In this document: piece by piece, positions 24,502-32,832 of the stretch
Numbering within the stretch: position 1 is the first letter of the stretch
Layout: each line of letters starts with the position of its first letter
Assembly (NCBI GenBank): GCA_040222235.1
Contig: JAVKDO010000019.1
Coordinates: forward strand, 1 to 64,000
Origin: UBA6059 sp040222235
Lineage (GTDB): Bacteria; Bacteroidota; Bacteroidia; Cytophagales; Cyclobacteriaceae
Length of the DNA: 64,000 nucleotides
Direction: 5' to 3'
Notes under the pieces: generated by a model
The model's input: only the letters and a program-made list of their open reading frames with translations
Told to the model about the DNA's origin: nothing
The model's database searches: none
Translations under genes and position numbers: made by a program

Positions 24502-25262
24502 AGTTTTATCTCTATAACCGTTTCTGTTCCCTTAGCTGGCTTGGAAGATACATAAAGTTTGCCATTCAATGTAGCTACACGATCTCTAATGGTCGTCATA
24601 CCAATACCTTCCTTATTGGACTCGGTATCAAAACCGCGACCATTATCAGTGAACATCAGGGTGCAGTAGTCACCTTTGAAGTAGCTGATATCGATATTGA
24701 TCTCAGTGGCATTGGCGTGCTTGATGGTATTGCTGAACAGCTCTTGGATGATACGGAAAAACTCCCTGCCTGCTTCTTCAGAGGGGTTGTCTTCCAGGCC
24801 ATGACTTTGATAGTTGATGGTGACATTGGCAGACTGAGATATGGCCGCTACGATTTGCTGGATGGCCGTATCGAGATTGCTACCGCGAAAAAGGCCCTTG
24901 TGCAGTCGATGGGAGATGCCGCGTACTTCTGCCAGTGCTGTATTGACCATCTCTTCGATAGGCTGGAGGAGGCCCTTATCAGCAATGGCCAGATTGCGTA
25001 GCTGTAGGCCGATAAGCCCTAGCTGACTGCCGATGCTATCATGCAGGTCTGCGGCTATGCGCTGCTGCTCCTTTTGCTGACCTTCGAGGAAGCTGTAGGT
25101 GGCAGAGATTTCGAGATCGCTGAGCATTTGCTGGGTCTTGCGTAGCTCTAGCTCTTTACGAGTGACCTTGCGTTGATAGAGGAAGACGAAGATGATGATG
25201 GACACGGCCATGAACAACATGCCTGTGGTACCCAATATTACAACAATTGAAGAGTCACTCAT
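24498..25262 (-). CDS. HisKA_3-type sensor histidine kinase
   Basis: A 254-residue kinase from the ATG at 25262, with one N-terminal membrane helix (about 5-30) and almost no periplasmic sensor domain. The HisKA_3 box has phosphoacceptor His74 (RIAADLHDSIGSQL). The ATPase domain shows LFSNTIKHANA (N box), FTDNGRGFD (G1) and GIGMTTIRDRV (G2). With no input domain, it probably senses through a partner or the membrane. Operon with the response regulator downstream. Confidence 0.92.
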   Translation of the reverse strand: MSDSSIVVILGTTGMLFMAVSIIIFVFLYQRKVTRKELELRKTQQMLSDLEISATYSFLEGQQKEQQRIAADLHDSIGSQLGLIGLQLRNLAIADKGLLQPIEEMVNTALAEVRGISHRLHKGLFRGSNLDTAIQQIVAAISQSANVTINYQSHGLEDNPSEEAGREFFRIIQELFSNTIKHANATEINIDISYFKGDYCTLMFTDNGRGFDTESNKEGIGMTTIRDRVATLNGKLYVSSKPAKGTETVIEIKL

Positions 25263-25406
25263 TTTCTGCTTGTTCAAAGGAAACTTTCTGCCAAAATTAC
25301 AATTCACAAAAAGTAATTATATGGAAGAACTTTGATAGCCTCATCATATTGTTGGCAGGTATCAGGTTGTAATCATCATAAGTAAACTCTTTAGATTAAG
25401 AGGTAT

Positions 25407-26084
25407 TCAAATTACCAGAGTATTCTCCTTGAAAGACTTTCTACAAACGATCAGACCAACTGAAAGTACTATGCACTTCAAAATATTACCCATGGAGTGG
25501 AAAACCCAAGTATATCGAAAAAAATCGTTCATATCTGGAGTGTTAAATAGTGCCTGATAACTGAATAGATAGGCAAAAAAAGAACTTGACAGATAGATTA
25601 AGAGCGCGCCATTGACCCAGAAAGGAAAGAACTTGACGATATTAACGGTTTGGTTAGATTCATATAGCCAAAACATATAAGTCAATGAAAGAGAAATCAG
25701 GAAGAATGTCGATAGACTTAATGCTAAGGAATTGATTAAATTCATTGGGGAGTTGCTATATGAGAGAAGAGCATAGAACGCTAGAACTAAAAAAAAAAGT
25801 AGCTTAAGAACAATTGTTTTTCGAAAACTGAAGTACCATAGTGAAATAAGAATTAATTCCGTAAGGCCTAAAAGCTTATACACCCACATGTTGTTATTGC
25901 CGTCTACTAAGGCTGTATACAGACTTAAAAAATGAAGGCCTTGGAAGGATACTAAATAGGCTAGGAGGAGCTTGTTTCTCTTAAGAGCGAAAGGGATAAT
26001 CAGGAGTATTCCAATTGGAATACAATCGGAATACTCTGAAATGCCCACAATATACCAAGTATATTTAAGCGTATTCAAATCCAA
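25407..26084 (-). CDS. Seven-helix membrane protein of unknown function
   Basis: A 225-residue hydrophobic protein with about seven membrane spans (for example IPIGILLIIPFAL, LYTALVDG...KLLGLTELILISLWYF, LLFFLVLAFYALLS, LSLSTFFLISLSLTYMFWLY). No signature motif is recognised. It is 5 bp after the gene at 26090 and precedes, on the same strand, a kinase-regulator pair by about 145 bp. Bacteroidota often place such membrane proteins beside input-less histidine kinases; a sensory role is only a guess. Confidence 0.7.
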   Translation of the reverse strand: MDLNTLKYTWYIVGISEYSDCIPIGILLIIPFALKRNKLLLAYLVSFQGLHFLSLYTALVDGNNNMWVYKLLGLTELILISLWYFSFRKTIVLKLLFFLVLAFYALLSYSNSPMNLINSLALSLSTFFLISLSLTYMFWLYESNQTVNIVKFFPFWVNGALLIYLSSSFFAYLFSYQALFNTPDMNDFFRYTWVFHSMGNILKCIVLSVGLIVCRKSFKENTLVI

Positions 26085-26089
26085 TACTC

Positions 26090-26488
26090 TTAGTCAAAAC
26101 ACCATACTGGACAAGGATGGCCTTCAGCTAATGTACTTCCTCCATCCTGTTCTTCTTCTGGTTCCTTTCCACTATATACAGGATAAAGATCCTTTCCATC
26201 CTTCGTTACTGGCATAAATACCAGATCAGTTTTATCTGGATGTGGGCTGTCGCTATTCCATCCTAGATATAGCCTGATGCCTTCGATCGGCTGCTTGGGA
26301 CCGCCACTGTTGTACTGTTCGATAAAGGCCATTAACTGCTTAACATTGTCAAGTCCGTAAATATGACCGAGAGCCATTTGGTTAGGGTCTTTCCCCTCCT
26401 CTCGAAGGTGCTGAATGTAACCATCGATTTCTTTTTTTGCGGCTGATACATCGATAAACTTGCCGTCTTCATTAATAGGTGTAGCCAT
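26090..26488 (-). CDS. Hypothetical protein with Cys-rich C-terminal end
   Basis: A 132-residue soluble protein. It begins MATPINEDGKFIDVSAAKK, contains GLDNVKQLMAFIEQYNSGG and a strand IRLYLGWNSDSPHPDKTDLVFMPV, and closes with a low-complexity stretch ending HPCPVWCFD. The spaced cysteines in the final nine residues may bind metal or form a disulfide. I recognise no family. It forms a two-gene unit with the membrane protein downstream and is divergent from the 60-residue gene at 26782. Confidence 0.75.
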   Translation of the reverse strand: MATPINEDGKFIDVSAAKKEIDGYIQHLREEGKDPNQMALGHIYGLDNVKQLMAFIEQYNSGGPKQPIEGIRLYLGWNSDSPHPDKTDLVFMPVTKDGKDLYPVYSGKEPEEEQDGGSTLAEGHPCPVWCFD

Positions 26489-26657
26489 AACTTTTTTCTC
26501 TTAAAATAAAGACTGCCGACCAAGACCTTTACCCAAACAGCAGGTTTTCGACGAACTTTTAAATTAGTAAACAACGGTTTAAAAGAAAAGAACAAAGAAT
26601 TCTCCGAATCTTATAAATCAGAAGCATTTCAAGTTTAGTAGCCAGCGGAAGAAACGG

Positions 26658-26678
26658 ATAAATGATGAAATCATTTAT
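26658..26678. repeat. 9-bp inverted repeat in the divergent spacer
   Basis: ATAAATGAT and ATCATTTAT flank GAA in the 293-bp region between the divergent genes at 26488 and 26782. Apart from this and the promoter at 26729 I see nothing else in the spacer. Possible operator. Confidence 0.4.
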
Positions 26679-26728
26679 AGGGGGATTGCCTAAATTATAT
26701 AAGAGAGACCCTGAAATGTGATTTAATA

Positions 26729-26762
26729 TTTTGCTCTTGGTTATCAATTAGTAATACATTTA
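26729..26762 (+). promoter_or_regulatory. Candidate promoter for the 60-residue gene
   Basis: TTTTG-like -33 element (26729-26733) and TACATTTA -7 element (26755-26762, 7 of 8 positions to consensus TAnnTTTG) are 21 nt apart. Predicted transcription start near 26768, 14 nt before the ATG. Confidence 0.45.
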
Positions 26763-26781
26763 GTAAACAAATCGAAAAAAG

Positions 26782-26964
26782 ATGGACGATTTAAACCAGC
26801 TACTTTACCAGATTGAAAACCTCGACCCAAATGTTAGAGAACAGTTATTCAATCAATTGACAGGAAGTACGTGCTCCGCTGAGGAAGAGGAGAAAAGATA
26901 CCACGATGAAGCACTCATGGAGATCCGCATGGCGCTTGAGAGCCCGTCAACTTTAGTTTATTGA
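26782..26964 (+). CDS. Small acidic protein of unknown function
   Basis: A 60-residue protein, MDDLNQLLYQIENLDPNVRE then QLFNQLTGSTCSAEEEEKRY and an acidic/helical end. It has no signal peptide and would be helical. Support for it being real comes from a candidate -33/-7 promoter directly in front and a strong terminator hairpin 65 bp after its stop, so it looks like a monocistronic small gene. The motif 'L..QIE.LDPNVREQLF' is reminiscent of short adaptor-like helices, but no family can be named. Confidence 0.6.
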   Translation: MDDLNQLLYQIENLDPNVREQLFNQLTGSTCSAEEEEKRYHDEALMEIRMALESPSTLVY

Positions 26965-27029
26965 TCTAGTAGCCGCCATAGCTTGAACTATGTGAGATGC
27001 TTGGATAATTGCTCTTATGTATTAGAATC

Positions 27030-27062
27030 AAGGAAGCCAAGGTTCAAAACCTTGGCTTCCTT
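27030..27062. terminator. Strong bidirectional terminator hairpin
   Basis: AAGGAAGCCAAGGTT and its exact complement AACCTTGGCTTCCTT (15-bp perfect stem, CAA loop) stand between the convergent 60-residue gene and purU. There is no long T-run, but position and strength fit shared termination. Confidence 0.75.
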
Positions 27063-27070
27063 AGCGCTAA

Positions 27071-27937
27071 CTAATCAAAGACAACTGTTCTGTTATTGAA
27101 AACAAGAGTCTTGCGCTGTAGATGCTGATAGACGGCCCTTGAAAGTACGATCTTCTCAAGGTCACGACCTTTTCTGACCAGCTCGCTCACTGAGTCTTTG
27201 TGCGAGATGTGTGCAACATCCTGAGCGATAATGGGTCCGGCATCCAGGTCAGCAGTCACATAGTGGCTGGTTGCACCGATCAATTTTACCCCTCTTTTGT
27301 GAGCGCTATGATAGGGCTTTGCTCCTGGAAAGGCCGGAAGAAATGAATGGTGAATATTGATGATGCGGTTAGGATACTGATTGATAAAATTTTGCGATAG
27401 GATCTGCATATACCTAGCGAGTACTATAAAGTCCACTCCGGCGGATTCCAATAGCTGAAGCTGCTCTATTTCTTGCGCGTGCTTATGCTTAGGTGTAATC
27501 GGCAGGTGGTGGAATGGCATATCAAAACGCTCTGCTATCGTCTCAAGTTGTGGGTGATTGGAGACGATCAGCGGGATCTCTACTTTCCACTCACCACTTT
27601 GAACCCTCGATAGTAGATCATAAAGACAGTGGGACATTTTGGAAACGAAGATGGCCATTCGCGGTAGTCGATCACTAAAGTGAAGCGACCAAGTCATCTG
27701 AAGCGGTGCTGCAATCTCTTGGGCGAAAGTCTCCCGTAGCTCATCTTTGGCCAAAGAAAAACCTTCCATCTGCCAGGCTACTCGCATGAAGAAAACCTCC
27801 TCCTCAGTATCTACATGCTCATCAAGGTCGATAATGTTGCCATGATGCCTGGACAGAAACTGCGTGACGGTAGCGATGAGGCTGCCTTGATCAGGGCAAT
27901 GGATGAGTAGAGTCGCCGTTTCTTTAGAGGAGGTCAT
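27071..27937 (-). CDS. purU: Formyltetrahydrofolate deformylase
   Basis: Hydrolyses 10-formyl-THF to THF and formate, balancing the one-carbon pool. From the ATG at 27937 the protein has 288 residues. The N-terminal ACT domain (about 5-85, starting ATLLIHCPDQGSLIATVTQF) is followed by a formyltransferase-fold domain. The catalytic region reads IINIHHSFLPAFPGAKPYHS, then GATSHYVTADLDAGPIIAQD, carrying the Asn-His...Asp triad of the family. The extra 21 residues of the longest frame do not match the family. Confidence 0.93.
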   Translation of the reverse strand: MTSSKETATLLIHCPDQGSLIATVTQFLSRHHGNIIDLDEHVDTEEEVFFMRVAWQMEGFSLAKDELRETFAQEIAAPLQMTWSLHFSDRLPRMAIFVSKMSHCLYDLLSRVQSGEWKVEIPLIVSNHPQLETIAERFDMPFHHLPITPKHKHAQEIEQLQLLESAGVDFIVLARYMQILSQNFINQYPNRIINIHHSFLPAFPGAKPYHSAHKRGVKLIGATSHYVTADLDAGPIIAQDVAHISHKDSVSELVRKGRDLEKIVLSRAVYQHLQRKTLVFNNRTVVFD

Positions 27938-28034
27938 TAGGCTATCGCTGTTAATAGTCCGCAAATGTAGATGCTTTGCCAGCAAAGCAAAAGATGGCAT
28001 AGTATTGGTTTAAATTCGACCCAAATTGAAAAAG

Positions 28035-28748
28035 ATGAAAAAGCACATATTATCAGGTCTATTGATGACACTAGTGGTCATTTTGGCAAGTAGTGGATTG
28101 ACCGCTCAGTCGGTCATTACGGTAGTGGGGAAATCAAAAATAGAAGCCGCTCCAGATCAAGTGAGAATTAATCTATCGATCAATCAGCAATCATCAAGCT
28201 ATGACGAAGCTGTCGGCACGCTTAATCAACGCACAAAGAAATTGGTAGAGGTGCTCCTGAAGCAAGACTTTGAAGAGGAGGACATCAAGACGACAGGCTT
28301 CAATGCTCAGCCGTACTATGAATATCAAAACGGCAAGCGCCAACAGAAGGGCTACAGTGCATCACAAAACCTGGAAGTGCTCTTTGCTTACGACCAGGAA
28401 AGGTTGGGGACGATCGTAAAGGAGCTGTCCAAGGCTGATATAGAGCCTAATATGAATATTTCATTTCTACTAAGTGATGAGAAGACGGCTTCCCTCAAGC
28501 AGCAACTACTAGAAAAGGCAATGGCCGATGCGAAGGCAACCGCAGAAGTACTGGCGGGAACTCAAGACAAATCGCTGGATGGCTTTGCTGAAATAAGATA
28601 TGGAGCCACCCAGGCCGCACCTCAACCGATGTATAGAGCAGATGCTATGATGATGAAAGCAGAGGCTGATGGCGCGGACTTTGGAGGGTTTGAAGCCAAG
28701 ACTATTCCACTAAGAGAAGAGGTCACGGTGATCTGGAAAGTGAAATAG
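28035..28748 (+). CDS. SIMPL-domain (DUF541) secreted protein
   Basis: About 237 residues, starting at the ATG at 28035 (a TTG three codons earlier is less likely). Signal peptide MKKHILSGLLMTLVVILASS to about residue 25. The SIMPL/DUF541 domain starts ITVVGKSKIEAAPDQVRINL and continues with EEEDIKTTGFNAQPYYEY; it ends in the family's IPLREEVTVIWKVK strand. SIMPL proteins form periplasmic or surface oligomers of poorly known function, sometimes linked to oxidative stress. Monocistronic, convergent with the DUF4403 gene. Confidence 0.88.
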   Translation: MKKHILSGLLMTLVVILASSGLTAQSVITVVGKSKIEAAPDQVRINLSINQQSSSYDEAVGTLNQRTKKLVEVLLKQDFEEEDIKTTGFNAQPYYEYQNGKRQQKGYSASQNLEVLFAYDQERLGTIVKELSKADIEPNMNISFLLSDEKTASLKQQLLEKAMADAKATAEVLAGTQDKSLDGFAEIRYGATQAAPQPMYRADAMMMKAEADGADFGGFEAKTIPLREEVTVIWKVK

Positions 28749-28779
28749 TCGTCAAGATTACCATGTTTTGAAGGGAGCG

Positions 28780-30198
28780 TTAGGATGCCGGCTCAAGTAA
28801 CTCTGGTAGCAGGCGCATTTGAGCCCTTCCTTCAATATCAAACAGCCAGATGAACTGATCATTTTCGAAGATGAGGCGATCTTCTTCAACCGTGTCAAAA
28901 ATGAGTTTAAGATCGATCTTCTTACCTGTATTGGATTTGTCAAGAGCCGCCATGATTTTCTCGTCGAGGGTAGATAGGAGCGGATTGAGATCCACTTTGG
29001 TTGCGTCGGTGAGGTAGCTTTTCATAGTGGCATTGGTGAGCCAGGCTAGGGTACTCATAAATTGATTGTCACTCAGGACTTCTATCTCTATGTCCTCTAT
29101 GCTCAGTTGGCGATCTTTATCAAGTTCAGGTCGGGCTTTCACTTGTATTGTAGATTCAATATCTCCTACAATAGTGATGATGAAGGATAGGTGATCACTT
29201 TCTACGGTAGCCCTGACTGACCTTATATCTATACTCACGCCTTGATAAGCAAAGTTTTGGCCTTCTAGTTTAGACTGAAGTAGCTGGTTAAGCAGTCCGG
29301 CTGGTACGGTAACTGCTGCCTTAAGCTGCAGGCCTTCACCCGTGCGCTTCTTAGCGCGGTTTAATGGCAGCTTAGCAGGCTCATAGTCTAGTGGAGCTTC
29401 GGGTGAGATCGCCAAGCTACTGGTGCAGTGTATATTGACCCTGAGGGTGTCTTTAACGTCCGTATCAAAAGAAGCAGAAAACTCGTCCGGATTACTATTG
29501 AGCCATAGTTCCACGGGCTTTTTAGCGACCCGATGAGGATCACTCATCAGCTGCCATACCTTCTTGACTTCAGCCCTTATGGGTACGGCATTATGTACTA
29601 ACTCACAGAGCGCTGACTCCAGTTTGTCCTTGTTTTTTTCTATTTGACGATCGATAATCTTTTCAAGATTGACTTTGACCAGCAGCAGATCCATTTCAGG
29701 CTTTTCGATCCAAGTGACTTCTGATAAGGTACATGACGGGTTGAGCTCCCACCTATCGTTGAAAGCCAGTTTGGTTTCCACTCCGAGATTTATGGAAAAA
29801 TCGATAGGCTGCTTGTTAGAAAACTTGATACCCAGCACCCTCTTGGTAATCACCGCAGAGACCTGAAGTGGGATCGAAGTGTAAATCTTGTTGCCAGACG
29901 AGAATAACGTCGCTCTTCCTAAAGTCTCAATAATCACAGCCAGACTATCACCCTTATCGCTAATACTCATGGTCTCATCGACCAAGATCTTTGGTAGCTT
30001 ATCGTTGATGACCTGCTCAAGATCCCGCGTGACAAAGTCAAGCGGAAAGTCCAGGCGTGAGACATTAGCCACATCCAAATGGAAATCATAGGCCTCCTTG
30101 ACCTCTAGCGGCACCTCCACCTCAGGTTGTTTTTTGCCCTCACTACAAGCGGGAAGCAGAAGAATCCATAGCCAAGACCAGTACAATTTCATTACCAT
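28780..30198 (-). CDS. DUF4403-family lipoprotein
   Basis: A 472-residue predicted lipoprotein (signal peptide ending LLLPACSEG, lipidated Cys near residue 18). The domain has two similar halves of long beta strands and amphipathic segments, e.g. LDFPLDFVTRDLEQVINDKL and LPLNRAKKRTGEGLQLKAAV, as in the DUF4403 family, which resembles lipid-binding tubular folds. Function is not known. It is a single gene divergent from the DUF4097 operon's terminator region. Confidence 0.82.
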   Translation of the reverse strand: MVMKLYWSWLWILLLPACSEGKKQPEVEVPLEVKEAYDFHLDVANVSRLDFPLDFVTRDLEQVINDKLPKILVDETMSISDKGDSLAVIIETLGRATLFSSGNKIYTSIPLQVSAVITKRVLGIKFSNKQPIDFSINLGVETKLAFNDRWELNPSCTLSEVTWIEKPEMDLLLVKVNLEKIIDRQIEKNKDKLESALCELVHNAVPIRAEVKKVWQLMSDPHRVAKKPVELWLNSNPDEFSASFDTDVKDTLRVNIHCTSSLAISPEAPLDYEPAKLPLNRAKKRTGEGLQLKAAVTVPAGLLNQLLQSKLEGQNFAYQGVSIDIRSVRATVESDHLSFIITIVGDIESTIQVKARPELDKDRQLSIEDIEIEVLSDNQFMSTLAWLTNATMKSYLTDATKVDLNPLLSTLDEKIMAALDKSNTGKKIDLKLIFDTVEEDRLIFENDQFIWLFDIEGRAQMRLLPELLEPAS

Positions 30199-30278
30199 GA
30201 AATTAGATAAATCTGTGGGATACGAGTGGACAATTTTCGAAACAATAGCCGTTTTAACCGTTTCCTGATCCAGTCATG

Positions 30279-30311
30279 AAAAAGCCAAGTCGTCTACTGA
30301 CGACTTGGCTT
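30279..30311 (-). terminator. Intrinsic terminator of the sigma/DUF4097 operon
   Basis: On the minus strand AAGCCAAGTCGTC pairs perfectly with GACGACTTGGCTT (13 bp, 4-nt loop) and runs into TTTTT. It lies 27 bp after the stop of the last gene (30338). Confidence 0.85.
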
Positions 30312-30337
30312 GATATATTTTACCATTTCTAGACGAC

Positions 30338-31198
30338 TTACTTCTGTTCGCGGATATAGATGTTGCCGTTCATATTTTGCATAGTGTACTCAGGTCCGCC
30401 TCCATTGATGTCTCCATACACCCAGGCATTGATCTCTATTTTAAATTCCTGGCCATTTCGAGAACTCTTAGGTTCAGATTTTCTGATGTTCATGTCAAAG
30501 TCACTAAAGATTTCGCCACGTTCGGATTTCATTTTAGTGGTCGCTTTGACACTGGATGGGAAAGTGATATCCACATCGCCGTTGAGCGTGGTGAATGCCA
30601 TCTGCTCTTCTGCTGAGACGCTCTTAAACTCGGCCTTAATGTCACCATTAACCGTATTGCTGAGTACTGAGCCACTGATGTTGGTCAGTTCTATTTTCCC
30701 ATTGATATTATTGATGTCCAGTGATCCGTTTATTCCCCTCACGATGATATCACCCTGATTGACTGTCGATAATTCCAGGTCAAAATTAGCCGGAACCTTT
30801 ACTTCGAGTATGATGCCTCTTTTGAAGGAATTGCTTTCGACCTCCACTCTGTTGTCTTTCTCCGATGCTTCCAGCTCAATTGGATTAGAAGAAATTCTCT
30901 TCATCCCTTCGCTCCGGATGTCTACTTTATAGCCATCTTTATCTTTGTTTTTAATTTTTGGACAACCCTCACATTCGTGATTGATCTTGGTCATCCGCTC
31001 GTCCTTTGGAGTGGCGACAATGATCACCTCGCTACCTTCATAGCTTTCGACAATGATGCTACCGTTGACAAGATCGATTTCCAGCTGACCTCTCTGCCCA
31101 GGAGCAGATAGTGGGATGGTGAGTGTCTCACTCGACTGAGCTACTAATCCACCTACCGGAATGACCAGCGCTATTACTATTAACAATATATTTTTCAT
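30338..31198 (-). CDS. DUF4097-family secreted beta-helix protein (distal copy)
   Basis: About 286 residues from the ATG at 31198. Signal peptide MKNILLIVIALVIPVGGLVA (~20 residues) is followed by right-handed parallel-beta repeats characteristic of DUF4097/adhesin-like proteins: GDIIVRGINGSLDINNINGK, IELTNISGSVLSNTVNGDIK. The C-terminal strand GGGPEYTMQNMNGNIYIRE closes the stack. It would sit in the periplasm or outer leaflet. Fourth gene of the ECF sigma operon; a paralogue is just upstream (7-bp gap). Confidence 0.85.
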   Translation of the reverse strand: MKNILLIVIALVIPVGGLVAQSSETLTIPLSAPGQRGQLEIDLVNGSIIVESYEGSEVIIVATPKDERMTKINHECEGCPKIKNKDKDGYKVDIRSEGMKRISSNPIELEASEKDNRVEVESNSFKRGIILEVKVPANFDLELSTVNQGDIIVRGINGSLDINNINGKIELTNISGSVLSNTVNGDIKAEFKSVSAEEQMAFTTLNGDVDITFPSSVKATTKMKSERGEIFSDFDMNIRKSEPKSSRNGQEFKIEINAWVYGDINGGGPEYTMQNMNGNIYIREQK

Positions 31199-31205
31199 CG
31201 TTTTC

Positions 31206-32048
31206 TTATTTTCTTTTGACGTACATGTCACCATTGAGTGTCTCGAACTTCAGCGCTACACCTCCGCCCCCTACACTTATTCCTGACTTTTCTTCCAGTT
31301 TGTATTTGGTTCCAGAGCCACTTTCACTGACTTTTAATTCACTCGTCTTATCGCTTTGAGCAAATGCAAAGTCAGTGAAAAACTCTCCATTGAAACTCTT
31401 GAATCCGATATCTGCCGATAGGTCATTGGGAAACTCTGAGGTGATGTCTCCATTCAGCGCGTAGAAGGAGCCTGGCACTGTGGGGGCCTTATCGAATTGC
31501 GCTGTAAGCTCACCATTGATCGTCCTTGCTTTCACGACATTAGACACTCCGTGCAGGTTGATCGACCCATTGACATTGTCGACACTCACCCTACCGGAAA
31601 TATCGAAGATGTTGATATCTCCATCATTGACAGTAGCCGCTTCTACATTCAGCCCTTTGGGTAGGCTTACCGCAAAGTCAAATAGGAACTCACCATCTTC
31701 ATCACTATTCCAGTGAAAATGGCAATTCTTCTTGCAGAGGTATCGATCGCAGAGCCACGCCACTTTGCTATAGATCAGCAATGTGTCGGAGAGCCGCTCC
31801 ATACCCAGCGTTACACCGTTTTTGAGCTTTTCAAGTTGTTTGTCATCATTTCCTCTCATGAGGACATCTGCCGAGACATCAATCTGGTCGCCTTTGGTTC
31901 CCTGAATATCTACAGCACCGTAAACGTTTGATATGATGACTGTATTGATGCCTTGAGCTGCGAGAGATTCTTCAAACTTGGTTTTATAAGTCTGGCACCA
32001 TCCATAGCTGGTGACCAGCAGCAGGAGTATAGTTATGTGTTTTTTCAT
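31206..32048 (-). CDS. DUF4097-family secreted beta-helix protein (proximal copy)
   Basis: A 280-residue secreted protein with signal peptide MKKHITILLLLVTSYGWC. The parallel-beta repeats include VSVDNVNGSINLHGVSNVVK and ARTINGELTAQF. It also has a cysteine cluster (LCDRYLCKKNC, about 99-109) not present in its downstream paralogue, possibly a disulfide or metal site. The last strand FETLNGDMYVKRK mirrors the paralogue's end. Sits 2 bp after the anti-sigma gene, suggesting a role in envelope surveillance downstream of the ECF sigma factor (inference). Confidence 0.85.
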   Translation of the reverse strand: MKKHITILLLLVTSYGWCQTYKTKFEESLAAQGINTVIISNVYGAVDIQGTKGDQIDVSADVLMRGNDDKQLEKLKNGVTLGMERLSDTLLIYSKVAWLCDRYLCKKNCHFHWNSDEDGEFLFDFAVSLPKGLNVEAATVNDGDINIFDISGRVSVDNVNGSINLHGVSNVVKARTINGELTAQFDKAPTVPGSFYALNGDITSEFPNDLSADIGFKSFNGEFFTDFAFAQSDKTSELKVSESGSGTKYKLEEKSGISVGGGGVALKFETLNGDMYVKRK

Positions 32049-32050
32049 GA

Positions 32051-32806
32051 TTAGATACTTTTAATACTTTGAGTTATTCTTTCCTTAGCAAAAGGGTTGA
32101 TATCTGGGCTGTTGATTAATGCCTCAAGTTCCTTCTTGGCTCCTGACTCCTCTATCTGTACCATCAGTTCTGCTATGGCGATTTGCACCATAGGATTGTC
32201 CTGGTATGCAATCGCCTCAATCAGCTCCGCCCTTACTCGAGGGTTTTCCACTTTGGCTGATAGGGCATCAAGCGCTGCGAGCCTTACATTGACATTGTCA
32301 TCCATTTTCAGCGTTTTGACCAGCGCCGAGATGATGGTCTCATCTGCATCAGACAGTTCATAGGTGATGTTCACTGCTTTGAGGCGGTCTTGCGCCTTTG
32401 GTTGCTCTATCAATGTGAGCATCATCACTTCTTGAAGTTGAGCTACCTGATTAGTTAGCTCAGCCATCGACTGCTGTCTCGGTGAGCTGATCCACCACCC
32501 ACTTGCAAATCCGATGATCAGGATAGAGATCGAGGCGGCCATCATCCACACCCGTGAAAATTGATTGCGCAGACTCGTACTATGAGAAGATAGCATCTCG
32601 TAGAATCGCTCGTCCATTCGGTGGGAGGGTGGCGCTATCGGCATATCGAGCGCGTCCCAGATTTTTGTAGAGGCTTTCAGCTCCTCTTCAAGTTCAGAGT
32701 GTGCAGATAGGTATTGCTGTAATGCTTTCTCTTGCTCAAAGGATAACTCGCCTTCCAGGCTATCCAACCAGAGCGCTTTGGCCATGCTGTCGTTTTCTAT
32801 TTTCAT
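32051..32806 (-). CDS. Anti-sigma-like membrane protein with HEAT repeats
   Basis: A 251-residue protein. The cytosolic N-terminal part (1-80) has a zinc-less anti-sigma-like helical region (ALWLDSLEGELSFEQEKALQ). A single membrane helix at about 87-106 (VWMMAASISILIIGFASGWW) follows, then a periplasmic helical domain with HEAT-like repeats (VRLAALDALSAK, VRAELIEAIAYQD, VQIAIAELMVQI). Position directly after the ECF sigma gene and topology argue for a regulated-release anti-sigma factor. The ATG would overlap the unmutated sigma frame (see the sigma entry). Confidence 0.8.
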   Translation of the reverse strand: MKIENDSMAKALWLDSLEGELSFEQEKALQQYLSAHSELEEELKASTKIWDALDMPIAPPSHRMDERFYEMLSSHSTSLRNQFSRVWMMAASISILIIGFASGWWISSPRQQSMAELTNQVAQLQEVMMLTLIEQPKAQDRLKAVNITYELSDADETIISALVKTLKMDDNVNVRLAALDALSAKVENPRVRAELIEAIAYQDNPMVQIAIAELMVQIEESGAKKELEALINSPDINPFAKERITQSIKSI

Positions 32807-32832
32807 TTCATTCCCTGATATATTGTCCTTAG

